From Lentisphaerae bacterium GWF2_45_14 (GTDB taxonomy: Bacteria; Verrucomicrobiota; Lentisphaeria; Victivallales; GWF2-45-14): a DNA stretch of 64,000 bases. The translations under genes and the position numbers were made by a program. The DNA lies in assembly GCA_001804785.1 (NCBI GenBank), contig MHBG01000018.1:1-64000 (forward strand). The letters are read 5' to 3'. Positions within the stretch are counted from its first letter, which is position 1. The number at the start of each line of letters is the position of its first letter. The notes beneath the pieces were generated by a model. That model had not been told where the DNA came from. It ran no database searches and saw nothing but the letters and a program-made list of their open reading frames with translations. This document shows positions 1-9,487 of this stretch, piece after piece.

Positions 1-31
1 ACTCATCCAATACCTTTTCGCTGATGGCCAT
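1..31 (-). CDS. Start of an unidentified gene running off the left edge
   Basis: On the minus strand an ATG at 31-29 is preceded by a purine-rich GAAAGG stretch about 8 bases upstream and opens a frame of ten codons (MAISEKVLDE) that leaves the window. Too little is present to name a product. The call rests only on the start codon, the ribosome-binding-like sequence and the lack of another explanation for the first 50 bases. Confidence 0.35.
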   Translation of the reverse strand, partial: MAISEKVLDE

Positions 32-101
32 AGCTTTTTTCCTTTCTCGTTAATTTAACTGCTATGTCCATTTACACAAAAAAATTTACATACTCTCTGT
101 T

Positions 102-494
102 TTGCCCGATCATCTGGCAATGGATTATTTCAGGCTTGCCATGTATTACGCATTTATCGATGTGAATGTCTCGCCTTATGCGTGTGGGATGGAAACTGTC
201 CCTAATGAAAATATTCTGATTGAGGAAATCGGGAAAATAAATCGTACGCTATGTCCTATAATAGACAAGATTGGCATTCCCTTTGTTCAGCAGACGGCGT
301 TCGGAACCGTCTGGAATGGAAAAAGCTGCGCGGTTCTCTTTTTCTGGAATCCGGTCGAACGGCTGTATCTGGAATTGCCTGAAAACTGGTCAGTCAAAAC
401 CGTCTTTTCCGTCGACGGCTCAACACCGGAAGTCGAAGGAAATATTATAAAGAATATTTCACACAAATCAATGATATTCATTTCGGAAAAATAG
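102..494 (+). pseudogene. 3' remnant of an unidentified gene
   Basis: The frame is open from base 54 to the TAG at 492-494, but no start has a ribosome-binding site: TTG at 102 and ATG at 120 are both preceded by pyrimidine-rich sequence. The roughly 125-residue product reads like the end of a larger enzyme, with alternating hydrophobic strands near its C-terminus (LYLELPENW, TVFSVDGSTPEVEG, MIFISEK) of the kind seen in the beta-sandwich that closes many glycoside hydrolases. That family link is a guess. A 5'-truncated leftover is more likely than a complete small protein. It is convergent with the SIS-domain gene that ends at 558. Confidence 0.4.
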
Positions 495-557
495 ATACCT
501 TTTTCCAATCTTAACTTTTATCGGCTTACGGAGGAGCAAGTCTAGGAACTTACTTGT

Positions 558-2315
558 TTAGTCACCTGACTGCCTCTGTGGGGCTGAGTTTTTAATTTTT
601 TGGATTGTGTGCTGAACTGGTGATGTTTTTACAGCCGGAGGGGAGCTTAGGAATTCATCCAGGGTTTCATGCAGTTTTTCACATGCCTGCTCGTAAGAGA
701 TGCCGCAGAGCGATGAAATTATCCTGGTGCCTCTGTCCAGAAGCTTTTTATTTGTGACCTCCACAAAACTCATCCAGTTACCGGTTACCTTTCCAAGCCT
801 TACCATTGTGCCTGTCGATATCGTATTTAAAGCGAGTTTTACGGCCAAATGTTCCATAAGTTCAAGAGATGACTTACCAATCTTCAGGGGCAGGTTAAAT
901 TTACCTTCTTCATGTTTCCCTCCTATTACAAGGACCGCCTGTTTCTCATATTTGCCCGATATTTTACGGAACGCACTCTCGATCTTGTCGAAATCGGCGT
1001 TTTTTATTTCAGATGCCCCCAGTACCATGACAGCCGCATTCAAGCCGGATGAAAGCCTTGAAGGGTCATCTTCGTTACCTACAAGGAATTTGCTTATGTC
1101 GTCACAAGACACGGCGGGGGGATTTAGTACTATCTTCTCTTCCGCGCCCATTTTTAGATAATCATCCTTTTCCCATTTCAGGCAACGGGGCTTTCTTCCG
1201 AGTACGAATTCCCACGTCTCAGGAGTCGTTCGGGTCGGATTTTTGACAAATGCCCATGAAGGCTGGGAGTTCTTGTCGTCACATCTTCTGAAGGGCGGCA
1301 GCATGAATGTAGGTGCGCGCTCTGTGGTATCAGTGAATATATCCAGCATGTAATCATTGGCATAATAGGTGACCAATCCGTTGTTTCTGTAGATATTCTC
1401 TTCGAATTCTATATACCGTGAGATGCCTGATACTGTTTCCTCTTTTTCGAGTTCATCAAGTAGTTTTACCAATTCGGATATGTAATCAGTTTCAGCAACA
1501 TCGGAAGCGCACTCTTTCCTGATAATCTCGTTTAGTGCGGATTCCAGAGCCGCGCCCGCAACCAATTGCTCGGAGGTGGTTGCCTGCATCCTGGTGGATC
1601 CTGTCAAAGCCATCGGTCCGCAATAAAGATCCAGTACAGTTACTTTCGGGTGATCTATGGCCTCTCGCGAACGCTGGAGGTGCTTGCTTAAAAGCCCTGC
1701 CGGATTGTTGAAAAGGAGAAAAGCGGCGGCATTTCTTGAAATACTTTCCTGCACTGTGCCGAGTACAGAAGACGTCTCTCCCCCCTCTGTTATGGCTATG
1801 ATTACATCGCCGGAGCTGATATCCATCTCACGTGCCTGCTGACGTCCGAATTCCTGGTAGTCCTCGAAAGATTCTACGGATCGAACAAGTGCAAAGTCGC
1901 CCCCTGTCATGATACTGAGAACAGAGTCCTCGTATTTTGAAAGCAGTTTGTGGGCGTCTGGTTTTTCAGTTTTTAGCTTTATGAAAAAATTGCGCCACAT
2001 GGATTCCAGAAGGATACTCAAGCGCCCGGTGGCACCGCAGCCCGAGAATACCACTTTATGTCCTGAAAGAACAGCATCCTGAATGGCCGATTTCATCTTT
2101 AAAAACTCAGCACTCTTGAAAATGCGTTCCGCCATCGGCACTATATCGCGGTCAACCGACTGAAGCATCCTGACGCCTTCTTCTGTTGATGACATAAATG
2201 CCTTGTCAAGTGTCAGCGTTTTTGTGTTTGGCTGTTCCGTTGGCAGAAAGCCGAGATGAAATTCTTTTTCATTCTCTATAAAATTTCTGCTTTTTTCCTT
2301 GATGTGAGATTTCAT
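558..2315 (-). CDS. Double SIS-domain protein, MurQ/glucokinase-regulator-like
   Basis: The 585-residue protein has a sugar-isomerase (SIS) phosphosugar-binding fold in its N-terminal half: VVFSGCGATGRLS at about 90-100 and IAITEGGETSSVLG at about 175 match the substrate loops of MurQ, the N-acetylmuramic acid 6-phosphate etherase. MurQ is about 300 residues; this protein is twice that, and its second half (AVLVIGG, LELMEHLAVKLALNTISTGT) resembles the second SIS unit of glucokinase-regulatory protein relatives. A phosphosugar-binding or lyase role is likely, the substrate unknown. The start is nine bases after the IclR gene stop, so the two form an operon and the regulator probably controls this gene. 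Family is fairly sure, activity is not. Confidence 0.75.
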   Translation of the reverse strand: MKSHIKEKSRNFIENEKEFHLGFLPTEQPNTKTLTLDKAFMSSTEEGVRMLQSVDRDIVPMAERIFKSAEFLKMKSAIQDAVLSGHKVVFSGCGATGRLSILLESMWRNFFIKLKTEKPDAHKLLSKYEDSVLSIMTGGDFALVRSVESFEDYQEFGRQQAREMDISSGDVIIAITEGGETSSVLGTVQESISRNAAAFLLFNNPAGLLSKHLQRSREAIDHPKVTVLDLYCGPMALTGSTRMQATTSEQLVAGAALESALNEIIRKECASDVAETDYISELVKLLDELEKEETVSGISRYIEFEENIYRNNGLVTYYANDYMLDIFTDTTERAPTFMLPPFRRCDDKNSQPSWAFVKNPTRTTPETWEFVLGRKPRCLKWEKDDYLKMGAEEKIVLNPPAVSCDDISKFLVGNEDDPSRLSSGLNAAVMVLGASEIKNADFDKIESAFRKISGKYEKQAVLVIGGKHEEGKFNLPLKIGKSSLELMEHLAVKLALNTISTGTMVRLGKVTGNWMSFVEVTNKKLLDRGTRIISSLCGISYEQACEKLHETLDEFLSSPPAVKTSPVQHTIQKIKNSAPQRQSGD

Positions 2316-2324
2316 AAATATTCC

Positions 2325-3071
2325 TTAGTAAAAAGTTGTTTTTTCGTCATTATTTAAAGAAAGTTTTTCCTCTATGGATGTGACTGCGTTTTGCAGAAGG
2401 GTCTCAGCTTCATCTGCTTTTTCTTTTGTGGCAACCCCGAATCCTATGGCCGCTGGAGGGTAGCCGGGAGCATTAACCAGACTGCCGAGTACCCATATGT
2501 CGCCCTGGGGATATTTGACAGTAGCGGCTTTTGCTGTTTTGGTAAGTTCCCGCAGAAAAGTTTCTTTGCAGTCGATATCGTTCCATGCGTCTTTGGGAAG
2601 ACCTAATTTGCTGATTACAAAGTCAATGTCCTGTTCAGGCGCTCTTGAAAGCAGAAGGCGTCCTGTTGCTGTTTCGTAGTGATCGAAATACCTCGTTCTC
2701 AAGGGAAATTTCTTCTCTTTATCACCGCTGTAAAAAAACAGAACATATCTGTGCGCGTCCTTCATGACAGAAATATTTATCATAGACGAAGTTTTTATTG
2801 CAAGTTCCCGGATGGGACCTTCCGCCGCCTTTGCAATCTGTGAATATGGTGATTGTCGAGTACCCAATGCATAGAAAACAGGGCCGGGAACGTAGCCCGT
2901 ACGTCTGGAAACTTTTTCTATATAGCCGTGCTCCATAAGTTCAGTCATTATTCTTGAGCACGTGGCGGCATTGATTTTAATGCTTGACGCCACTTCGCCA
3001 GGTGTCGAAGGAGTCCCGTCTTTGTTAAAGATATGCTCCAGAATTTCTAAGGTTTTATCTAGTGATTTCAT
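2325..3071 (-). CDS. IclR-family transcriptional regulator
   Basis: The 248-residue protein has an N-terminal winged helix-turn-helix at about 5-60 (LEILEHIFN, TPGEVASSIKINAATCSRIMTEL) and a C-terminal IclR effector domain at about 75-240, matching family length and order. IclR proteins usually sense small catabolic metabolites. It is the first gene of a two-gene minus-strand unit with the SIS-domain protein, whose substrate class (phosphosugars) may supply the effector. A good promoter and a 17-base inverted repeat lie directly upstream, suggesting self-regulation. Confidence 0.88.
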   Translation of the reverse strand: MKSLDKTLEILEHIFNKDGTPSTPGEVASSIKINAATCSRIMTELMEHGYIEKVSRRTGYVPGPVFYALGTRQSPYSQIAKAAEGPIRELAIKTSSMINISVMKDAHRYVLFFYSGDKEKKFPLRTRYFDHYETATGRLLLSRAPEQDIDFVISKLGLPKDAWNDIDCKETFLRELTKTAKAATVKYPQGDIWVLGSLVNAPGYPPAAIGFGVATKEKADEAETLLQNAVTSIEEKLSLNNDEKTTFY

Positions 3072-3077
3072 TTCATT

Positions 3078-3094
3078 AATTCATATTGTGAATT
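3078..3094. promoter_or_regulatory. Inverted repeat, candidate IclR operator
   Basis: AATTCA-TATTG-TGAATT is a perfect six-base inverted repeat around a five-base centre, located 7 bases upstream of the IclR start and downstream of the predicted promoter. Position and symmetry fit a dimeric repressor site that would block transcription. AT-rich palindromes also arise by chance. Confidence 0.4.
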
Positions 3095-3116
3095 TATAAT
3101 TTAACATTACAGCATT

Positions 3117-3145
3117 ATAATATCGTAAATATGGATTAAAGTCAA
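3117..3145 (-). promoter_or_regulatory. Sigma70-type promoter for the IclR/SIS operon
   Basis: Read on the minus strand, TTGACT at 3145-3140 is followed after 17 bases by TATTAT at 3122-3117, with an overlapping alternative TATAAT just downstream. The start codon is about 45 bases from the -10 box. Confidence 0.55.
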
Positions 3146-3264
3146 TAGCATAATCTTCCCTGACTTAGAGAAAATTCATTTATTTATGGGGAAAGGAAGG
3201 TATTGCCGTCGGCGGGATTTTTTTACTTCCAGCCTTCGTATAAAGACTCTCTTTAAAGTGACGG

Positions 3265-4173
3265 CTAATCATTTTTCAATTCTGTAAATGCCTTTAATGT
3301 TATATTTTGAGGAATGTCTTCATATGGAAAGAAGCGGTGGAAAATATCTTTGTCTTCCGAGATATATACGACCATTATGCCGGAACGTGCCTTGTAGGCT
3401 GGTTTTCCGGCGGGGCCGCAGGTAACCATTTGCAGTTCTCCATCTTTTCCTTCGCTGCAACGATGGTAGTGGCCGGCAATGACGCATCTGACTCCATTGC
3501 TTTTTAGTATATCCAGATATTCTTTTCTGTAACAGAGAGGAATATTATAGTAATCATCAGCTTCCGATGAATCCTTCAAGAAGAAGGGGAGGTGCTGAAA
3601 TACTATGGTCTTGTTTTTTAAGTTTTCAGGCGATGATTCCAATGTCTTTTTAAGCCATTCCTTTTGAGCAATGGTTTCAGCTTCGACAAACTTAGGCGGG
3701 ATTAGGCTGGTGTTTATGACAATAAATTGCCAATTATTCACACAGAATTTGTAATAATCTTTTCCGAAGGTCTTTCGGTACCAGTCTAATTGTTCGGGTT
3801 TTGGCGATAGTGTGAGTTCATGATTTCCGGGAGCCAAATAAACAGGGATTTTCTTGTCAATCTCTTTGAGTATGCTGTAGAAGGTCTCTAGCTGGAGTTC
3901 CCTTATTTTTCCCGGGCGGGCATCGTTTATCATATCCCCGCATATTACAACAAATGCCGGCCGAAGTTTATTTATGGAATTTACCGCTTTTTTAAATAAC
4001 TCAGAGTCCTTTTCCACAGAAAGGTTTTTTTCAAAAAAGCCAATTTGGGGATCTGCAAGCACGACAAAAAAGAACGATTGCTCTTCTTTGGCCGACAGGC
4101 CGATATTCAGAAATAGTATGATGGTTGCGGCTATTCCGGTTCGTATAAATCCTCTCCCAGTCATCTTCAGCAT
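3265..4173 (-). CDS. Secreted calcineurin-like metallophosphoesterase
   Basis: The 302-residue protein starts with a hydrophobic secretion signal (residues 12-28, ending near LSAKEE) and continues with the ordered metal-binding motifs of the calcineurin-like family: LADPQIG (D-x-Q variant of DxH), VICGDMINDA (GDxxxD), APGNHEL (GNHE), QHLPFF and AGHYHR (GHxH). This gives a complete dinuclear site. The substrate could be a phosphomonoester, phosphodiester or nucleotide. The chosen ATG has GGAG six bases upstream. A second, less similar family member lies at 43217-44200. Confidence 0.87.
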   Translation of the reverse strand: MLKMTGRGFIRTGIAATIILFLNIGLSAKEEQSFFFVVLADPQIGFFEKNLSVEKDSELFKKAVNSINKLRPAFVVICGDMINDARPGKIRELQLETFYSILKEIDKKIPVYLAPGNHELTLSPKPEQLDWYRKTFGKDYYKFCVNNWQFIVINTSLIPPKFVEAETIAQKEWLKKTLESSPENLKNKTIVFQHLPFFLKDSSEADDYYNIPLCYRKEYLDILKSNGVRCVIAGHYHRCSEGKDGELQMVTCGPAGKPAYKARSGIMVVYISEDKDIFHRFFPYEDIPQNITLKAFTELKND

Positions 4174-4214
4174 TCTTTGCTCCTTTCGATTGAGCCAATT
4201 GTAAGTATCTCATA

Positions 4215-4231
4215 GCTATTTCAGAAATAGC
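4215..4231. promoter_or_regulatory. Perfect 8-bp inverted repeat upstream of the phosphoesterase
   Basis: GCTATTTC-A-GAAATAGC is an exact palindrome with one central base, 42 bases upstream of the phosphoesterase start. It could be an operator. No promoter was confidently recognised next to it. Confidence 0.35.
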
Positions 4232-4567
4232 ATACGGAATCCTGTTGCCTTCTCTGAGGCGGTCATGATTGCCTTGCGTAGTATATTCTGCGTATATGGA
4301 ATTATCAATATTTAGGAATTTTTATGGCGGCAAAAAATCAAAAAATGCATCTGCCCGCTGGCTGAAAAGTCATTTTTATTAACAGTAATCTGAAGCGTCA
4401 TATAAGAAGATAACCAGATGCCGGAATAAATTTAAATCTGCCCTTTTCCCGAGGCCGCGACATAATTAAATTTTTCTTCCAGTTGGTTGATATTACGCGT
4501 TTTAAGGATAACCTATATGTCGAAAGATAAAGAATAACAACAAGAGAAGTAAGGATTTAGTAACGGA
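4232..4567. other. Intergenic region between phosphoesterase and chemoreceptor
   Basis: AT-rich sequence without a credible reading frame. It must hold the promoter of the chemoreceptor gene, but I see no clear sigma70 or sigma28 pair; a loose AAGATAAAG/AGGATT stretch just before the ATG may serve for translation. Confidence 0.4.
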
Positions 4568-6997
4568 ATGAAAATAAAATTTTTGAAAACTCTTCGCTCC
4601 AAGCTCATGTTTGCTGGTATTTTACTGACAATCCTTCCCCTTGTAAGCATAGGGCTCGTTGTCCTGAAGCAGAATCGCGCAATTGCAAAACTTTCGGTAG
4701 AGGAAAGCAGCAATCTGGCCTATGCCGACCTTGACCATATTCTGCGCGGCGTATATGGGATGGTCGCGACTCAGCAGGAGGTATTGCAGGATAGGGTTGT
4801 TGCAGATTTGAATGTCGCCGCAGATATCCTTAAGAATTCGGGCGGCGTGAGTTTTGGGGATAAGAAAATCACATGGGAAGCCAAAAATCAGTTTACAAAA
4901 TCAACCCAAACCCTGGCTCTGCCGCAAATGTTTATAGGGAAAGACGCTGTTATTGTTAATCCCGACATAAACGTGCCGTCGTCCCTTGTTGATGAAGTCC
5001 AGAAACTTGTCGGCGGAACCTGTACTGTTTTTCAAAGAATGAATGACTCTGGAGATATGCTGAGGGTGCTTACAAATGTCAGGACATTGGACGGGAAACG
5101 TGCTATCGGGACATATATTCCCGCGCTAAATCCCGACGGCAAGCAAAATCCTGTGGTCAGCAATGTATTGAAAGGTGAAACGTTCTCGGGAAGGGCCTTT
5201 GTTGTTAATGCTTGGTATATAACAACATATGCGCCGATATACGACAGGAAAAAAAATGTAGTAGGTATGCTTTATACTGGGGTTCCCGAGCAAAGCGCGA
5301 AAGGCTTGCGCAAGGCAGTAATGAATATCAGGATAGGAAAAACCGGATATGTCTGGATAATAAACTCAAAGGGGGAGTACGTTGTTTCCTCGAAAGGTGA
5401 ACAGGACGGCAAGTCGATAATCGATGCGAAAGATTCGACTGGGAGGCTGTTCATGCGTGATATATTGGAAAAAGTAACAACTTTAAAGGTGGGTGAGATT
5501 GCCGAGGCACATTATCCATGGAAGAATCCCGGAGAAAGCATTTCCCGCATGAAGATGGTGCGCTTTATGTACTATCCGACCTGGGACTGGATAATCGGAG
5601 CAGGATCATATAATGAGGAATTTTTTGCCGCCGAACAACGAATCAAGACCGTAAGCAAGACAGGCAATATATTTATCTTAATAGTCTTGGTTATAAGTGT
5701 CACGGCTTCAGCTATTCTGTGGTGGCTGCTTTCTTACCGCATAGCGAATCCCCTTCGCAAGGCGGCAGATATGCTCAAGGATATCTCCGCGGGGGATCTG
5801 ACGAAACGCATGGAAGCCAGCTCAAATGACGAAGTCGGACTCATGGGCAGGAGTTTAAACGATTTTGCGGACAAGCTTGAGGTAATTATAAGGCATATAG
5901 CCGAAAGCGCCACCACGATGGGCAGCTCTTCAGAAGAATTTTCCGCGGTAGCAAGCGAGCTTGCCGCCGGCGCCGAGGAGATGACGGTACAGGCGCAGGA
6001 GGTGTCAAATGCCGCCGAGCATATGAGCAACAACATCACATCAATGGCGGAAGCTTCCGGCGAAATGAATAAGAACAGCCAGAACGTATCCGCCGCTGCC
6101 AAGCAGATATCGAAGTTCATGACGACGGTCTCTACAGCCGTAGAGGAAAGCCTGGCAAATCTAACCAGCGTTGCCACTGCATCGGAAGAAATGTCCTCGA
6201 CGGTGGGTGAAATAGCGAAGAATACGGAAAAATCACGAGAGGTGACACAGAATGCCGTGACTGCTGTTGGCAAGACCTCTGCGCAGATCCAGACGCTTTC
6301 CGCAGCATCGCAGGAAATAAGCAAGGTTATCGAGACGATAGTCGAGATAGCCGAGCAGACCAAGCTTCTCGCTCTCAACGCGACCATAGAAGCGGCGCGC
6401 GCAGGGGACGCAGGCAAGGGGTTTGCGGTAGTCGCCAGCGAGGTCAAAGAACTCGCTAAGCAGACAAATAGTGCCACCGACGATATCCGCAAGAGGATTG
6501 AGGCGATGCAGTCTTCCACCGAGTCGACTGTAAGCGACATAAAAATCATCCAGAACGCAATAAGCGATGTTGATGAAATAGTTCATACAATCGCGGCGGC
6601 CGTAGAACAACAGAACGTTACTGTTCGGGAAAATGTGCGTAATATAACGCAGGCGACGGATGGGGTTAAGGAAGTTGCGAGGAGTGTAACGGAAGTCAAT
6701 AGGGGCGTCGATGATATAGCGAAGAATATCTCCGAGGTCGCGACTGGCGCTAATAATGTGTCCGAGCAGTCCGCAAAGGCTGCTTCCGGCCTGAGGGACG
6801 TTACGGAAAATATAAGAGGCGTGACACGGGCCGCATCCGATACGAGCCAGGCGGCACAGCAGGTTAATATATCTGCGGAAGACCTTGCCCATATGGCGGT
6901 GGCCTTACAGGAATCTGCTTGCAGATTCAAGGTTTCGGAGGTGCAGAATGATTCGGCGCCTGTTGCTCAGCATGGGAAAAACAAGTTTTTGAGCTGA
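4568..6997 (+). CDS. Methyl-accepting chemotaxis protein with periplasmic Cache sensor
   Basis: The 809-residue chemoreceptor has a first membrane helix at about 12-33, a long extracytoplasmic Cache-type sensor (about 34-365, containing [11 protein letters not shown] and the [18 protein letters not shown] signature), a second membrane helix at about 367-390, a HAMP domain (about 390-445) and a cytoplasmic signalling coiled coil. The conserved hairpin tip is at about 591-630 ([33 protein letters not shown]). Cache domains of this layout usually bind small carboxylates or similar ligands; the ligand here is unknown. There is no C-terminal CheR/CheB pentapeptide. It stands alone, with no che genes in the window. 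Confidence 0.93.
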   Translation: MKIKFLKTLRSKLMFAGILLTILPLVSIGLVVLKQNRAIAKLSVEESSNLAYADLDHILRGVYGMVATQQEVLQDRVVADLNVAADILKNSGGVSFGDKKITWEAKNQFTKSTQTLALPQMFIGKDAVIVNPDINVPSSLVDEVQKLVGGTCTVFQRMNDSGDMLRVLTNVRTLDGKRAIGTYIPALNPDGKQNPVVSNVLKGETFSGRAFVVNAWYITTYAPIYDRKKNVVGMLYTGVPEQSAKGLRKAVMNIRIGKTGYVWIINSKGEYVVSSKGEQDGKSIIDAKDSTGRLFMRDILEKVTTLKVGEIAEAHYPWKNPGESISRMKMVRFMYYPTWDWIIGAGSYNEEFFAAEQRIKTVSKTGNIFILIVLVISVTASAILWWLLSYRIANPLRKAADMLKDISAGDLTKRMEASSNDEVGLMGRSLNDFADKLEVIIRHIAESATTMGSSSEEFSAVASELAAGAEEMTVQAQEVSNAAEHMSNNITSMAEASGEMNKNSQNVSAAAKQISKFMTTVSTAVEESLANLTSVATASEEMSSTVGEIAKNTEKSREVTQNAVTAVGKTSAQIQTLSAASQEISKVIETIVEIAEQTKLLALNATIEAARAGDAGKGFAVVASEVKELAKQTNSATDDIRKRIEAMQSSTESTVSDIKIIQNAISDVDEIVHTIAAAVEQQNVTVRENVRNITQATDGVKEVARSVTEVNRGVDDIAKNISEVATGANNVSEQSAKAASGLRDVTENIRGVTRAASDTSQAAQQVNISAEDLAHMAVALQESACRFKVSEVQNDSAPVAQHGKNKFLS

Positions 6998-7005
6998 AGG
7001 CCGGG

Positions 7006-7554
7006 CTAGTTCTTTTTATTGAATGCCTGCTGAGAATTGCTGAACTCACAGCCGCAATAGCCTTGCCGGTAAAGGCCGAACTGCCTTGAGAGTTCGATAC
7101 TTCTGGCAAAGCCATTATTTTTCTTGAAATCGAAGGGGATAAAACAGGGGTAACTGGAAGCAGCCTTAAAAATCACCGTTGAATCTTTGTGCGGGCTGAT
7201 TGTAAGGGTTGTACTGAATGATTCTATCCCGAGTGATTCAGCCTTTTCGGAGGCGCGTCTTAAGTTATGCTTGAAACACTCCGTACAACGCGGTCCTTTT
7301 TCAAATTCATTTTCAAGACCCGCGACAGCCCTGAGCCAGTCTTCATGCTCGTAAGAGTCTATCTCCAGAGGCACCCCCATCAATTTTGCAAGGCGCTCAA
7401 GTTCATTGCGTCTTTTCTCGTACTCACTAAAGGGGCTTATGTTAGAATTTGAGAAAAATAGAGTCAGGTCGAAGTTTTCCTTAAGAAGTTTTTCGCAGCA
7501 AGGCGCGGCGCATGGTGCGCAGCAGGCGTGAAGAAGTATCTTCCTTTTACTCAT
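7006..7554 (-). CDS. queH: Epoxyqueuosine reductase QueH
   Basis: The 182-residue protein carries the cysteine signatures of QueH (formerly DUF208): HACCAPCAAPCC at 9-20, RCTECF near 90 and GYCGCEFS near 165, with the family motif SIELSRQFGLYRQ just before. QueH reduces epoxyqueuosine to queuosine in tRNA anticodons using Fe-S chemistry and is common in anaerobes as the alternative to QueG. Length and motif order are typical. The start overlaps the stop of the upstream amidohydrolase gene by four bases (ATGA), so the two are translationally coupled. Confidence 0.93.
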   Translation of the reverse strand: MSKRKILLHACCAPCAAPCCEKLLKENFDLTLFFSNSNISPFSEYEKRRNELERLAKLMGVPLEIDSYEHEDWLRAVAGLENEFEKGPRCTECFKHNLRRASEKAESLGIESFSTTLTISPHKDSTVIFKAASSYPCFIPFDFKKNNGFARSIELSRQFGLYRQGYCGCEFSNSQQAFNKKN

Positions 7555-8333
7555 AAGAGTCCTGTCAGCCGTCTGAAGTTCAACGAGAATACGAAGGCAA
7601 GCTCCTCATCGTTCAATTTTTCGTAAAGGACGGCAGAAAATATTCCGGCTGGATTGCAGATAGGGTAATCGGTACCGAATAGAAACTTCTCTTTTCCCGC
7701 CTGGTCTATTCCGTAACGCAGCATGCCGTCGCGAAACATTCCGCTGCCGGAAAGATCAAGATAGAGGTTCGGATATTTTTTGAGCAGCTCGACTTTGTCA
7801 ACAATATCCTTTTTCCCCGCGCCCGGATGAGCCATGACTATATTGAGGCGCGGGAAATTCTTTGCAATCAATTCTATTTCTTCAAGGGCGTTCGGGTGTA
7901 TGTTAACCGGCAGCCCCAGGGATACCGCGAGTTCATAAATATTGAAAGCCCCCTTGTTCGAGTATGAGCTGAACTTCATGATATAAGCGACCAGTTCGCC
8001 GATCCAGCGGACATTGTGTTCCTTGTACATCAGTTCAAGTTCACGGCAGGACTCTTCCGGGAAATCGGGATGGACGTGTATTCCCGGAATAAAAAAATCC
8101 GGATGCTTCTCAGCAAGGGACACGGCGTCGCGGTTCAATTTGCAGACAGCGTCGAAAGTATCCGGAGACTGAAAGCTTATGACTGAGCCGCATGCCTTCG
8201 TTATCCCCGCGCGCTTAAGCTCGACGCTAAAATCATCAGGAGTCAGTGCGCCGGAAAAATAAGCCGTATTGTAAGCGGCATTAATATAAGGATGTATATG
8301 GCAGTCGATTATCTCAAAATCATATGTTTTCAT
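7551..8333 (-). CDS. Amidohydrolase of the Amidohydro_2 TIM-barrel family
   Basis: From the ATG at 8333, which has GGAG eight bases upstream, the protein is 260 residues; an upstream in-frame ATG at 8387 lacks a binding site. Metal-binding motifs of the amidohydrolase superfamily are present in order: DCHIHPY at the N-terminus, HVHPD, NIHPN, MAHPGAG and FGTDYP at the C-terminal end. Relatives hydrolyse or decarboxylate small organic molecules; the substrate cannot be inferred. It is co-transcribed with queH, with no obvious functional link. Confidence 0.85.
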   Translation of the reverse strand: MKTYDFEIIDCHIHPYINAAYNTAYFSGALTPDDFSVELKRAGITKACGSVISFQSPDTFDAVCKLNRDAVSLAEKHPDFFIPGIHVHPDFPEESCRELELMYKEHNVRWIGELVAYIMKFSSYSNKGAFNIYELAVSLGLPVNIHPNALEEIELIAKNFPRLNIVMAHPGAGKKDIVDKVELLKKYPNLYLDLSGSGMFRDGMLRYGIDQAGKEKFLFGTDYPICNPAGIFSAVLYEKLNDEELAFVFSLNFRRLTGLL

Positions 8334-8445
8334 GGGGCACTCCGGTTTTTCTCCAATATAGCACCTGAAGAGATATTGAAAAATCACGTTCAGAGTATAT
8401 TTTGATGGCTTCGGTTTTAATCTCTAACTCAAACTAGGAGAAAAA

Positions 8446-9429
8446 ATGGTAAAACTTCTTTATGATAAGGATGCCGACTTGTCGCTTCTTAGCGGCAAAA
8501 CAGTCGCAGTCATCGGGTATGGCAGCCAAGGAACCGCGCAGGCACAGTGCATGAGGGATTCCGGGGTGAACGTTATAATTGGTCAGAGACCCGGAGTCAG
8601 CGCCGACAAAGCGAAGGCGGACGGTTTTAATGTAATGTCAACCGCGGAAGCCGCCCAGAAGGCTGATATCATCCACATCCTCCTTCCTGATGAACACCAC
8701 GGCCCCATTTACGAAAAAGAAATTAAGCAGTTTATGGCATCAGGGAAGGTGCTTAGCTGTTCGCACGGCTTCAATGTAGTTTTCAAGCAGATACTTCCAC
8801 CTGAAGGCGTCGACGTTATTATGGTAGCCCCCAAGAGTCCTGCAACCGAAGAGAGAAAGCGCTTCCTCGAAGGTTTCGGCGTTCCGGGACTCGTCGCCGT
8901 AAAGCAGGATGCCAGCGGCAAGGCGCTTCAGACTGCGCTCGCGATGGCGAAGGCGATGGGCCTCACCCGTGCCGGCTGCCTCGAATGTACATTCGAGCAG
9001 GAAACCTATGAAGACCTTTTCGGCGAACAGAACGTCCTCTGTGGCGGTCTCGTAGACCTTATGAAATACGGTTTCGAAGTCCTTATCGAAGCGGGATATC
9101 CGCCCGAAATGGCGTATTTCGAATGCGTACATGAAGTAAAGCTCATTGTAGACCTTATCTATGAAGGTGGCATCCAGAAGATGAACGCCGTTATATCCAA
9201 CACCGCGGAATTCGGCGAATACTACAACGGCCCTCAGATAATCACTCCGGACGTAAAAGTCCGCATGAAGGAATCGCTCAAGAGGATTGAAAGCGGCGAA
9301 TTCGCCAGAGTATGGCTCGAAGAATGCAGAAAAGGCGCCCCGAACCTCCTTGCCAAACGCGAAGGGCTCGGCAAGCATCAGGTGGAAATCACCGGAAAGA
9401 AAATCAGAGAAATGTTCCAGAAGAAATAA
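8446..9429 (+). CDS. ilvC: Ketol-acid reductoisomerase
   Basis: The 327-residue class I enzyme converts acetolactate or acetohydroxybutyrate to the dihydroxy acids of the valine, leucine and isoleucine pathways. The Rossmann signature is at 20-27 (VIGYGSQG), and the knotted C-terminal domain carries the Mg-binding acids in DLFGEQ and YFECVHEVK. The cofactor loop after beta-strand 2 (IGQRPGVSADKAKADG) is one residue shorter than in common class I enzymes and contains an aspartate, which may shift preference to NADH. The AGGAG site is well spaced. It is followed by an intrinsic terminator and is monocistronic. Confidence 0.97.
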   Translation: MVKLLYDKDADLSLLSGKTVAVIGYGSQGTAQAQCMRDSGVNVIIGQRPGVSADKAKADGFNVMSTAEAAQKADIIHILLPDEHHGPIYEKEIKQFMASGKVLSCSHGFNVVFKQILPPEGVDVIMVAPKSPATEERKRFLEGFGVPGLVAVKQDASGKALQTALAMAKAMGLTRAGCLECTFEQETYEDLFGEQNVLCGGLVDLMKYGFEVLIEAGYPPEMAYFECVHEVKLIVDLIYEGGIQKMNAVISNTAEFGEYYNGPQIITPDVKVRMKESLKRIESGEFARVWLEECRKGAPNLLAKREGLGKHQVEITGKKIREMFQKK

Positions 9430-9450
9430 GCATTTCCTGATATCGGAAAT

Positions 9451-9487
9451 AGCGCGGGGATTGAGTCATCAGTCCCCGCTTTTTTTT
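9451..9487 (+). terminator. Rho-independent terminator of ilvC
   Basis: GCGGGGA and TCCCCGC form a GC-rich stem around an 11-base loop, followed by eight T residues. It lies 22 bases after the ilvC stop and overlaps the 3' end of the convergent gene. Confidence 0.85.

Noticed and set aside
5734-6930. Long minus-strand frames opposite the chemoreceptor
   Set aside because: Their composition (Ser/Ala/Leu rich, no domains) mirrors the repetitive heptads of the coiled coil on the other strand.
8388-8445. Riboswitch or T-box ahead of ilvC (and ahead of cimA or cobS)
   Set aside because: The leaders are short and lack the conserved stems; nothing like a T-box or cobalamin element is visible.
8740-9378. 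212-codon minus-strand frame opposite ilvC
   Set aside because: A shadow of a highly conserved gene; no start signal and no recognisable motif.
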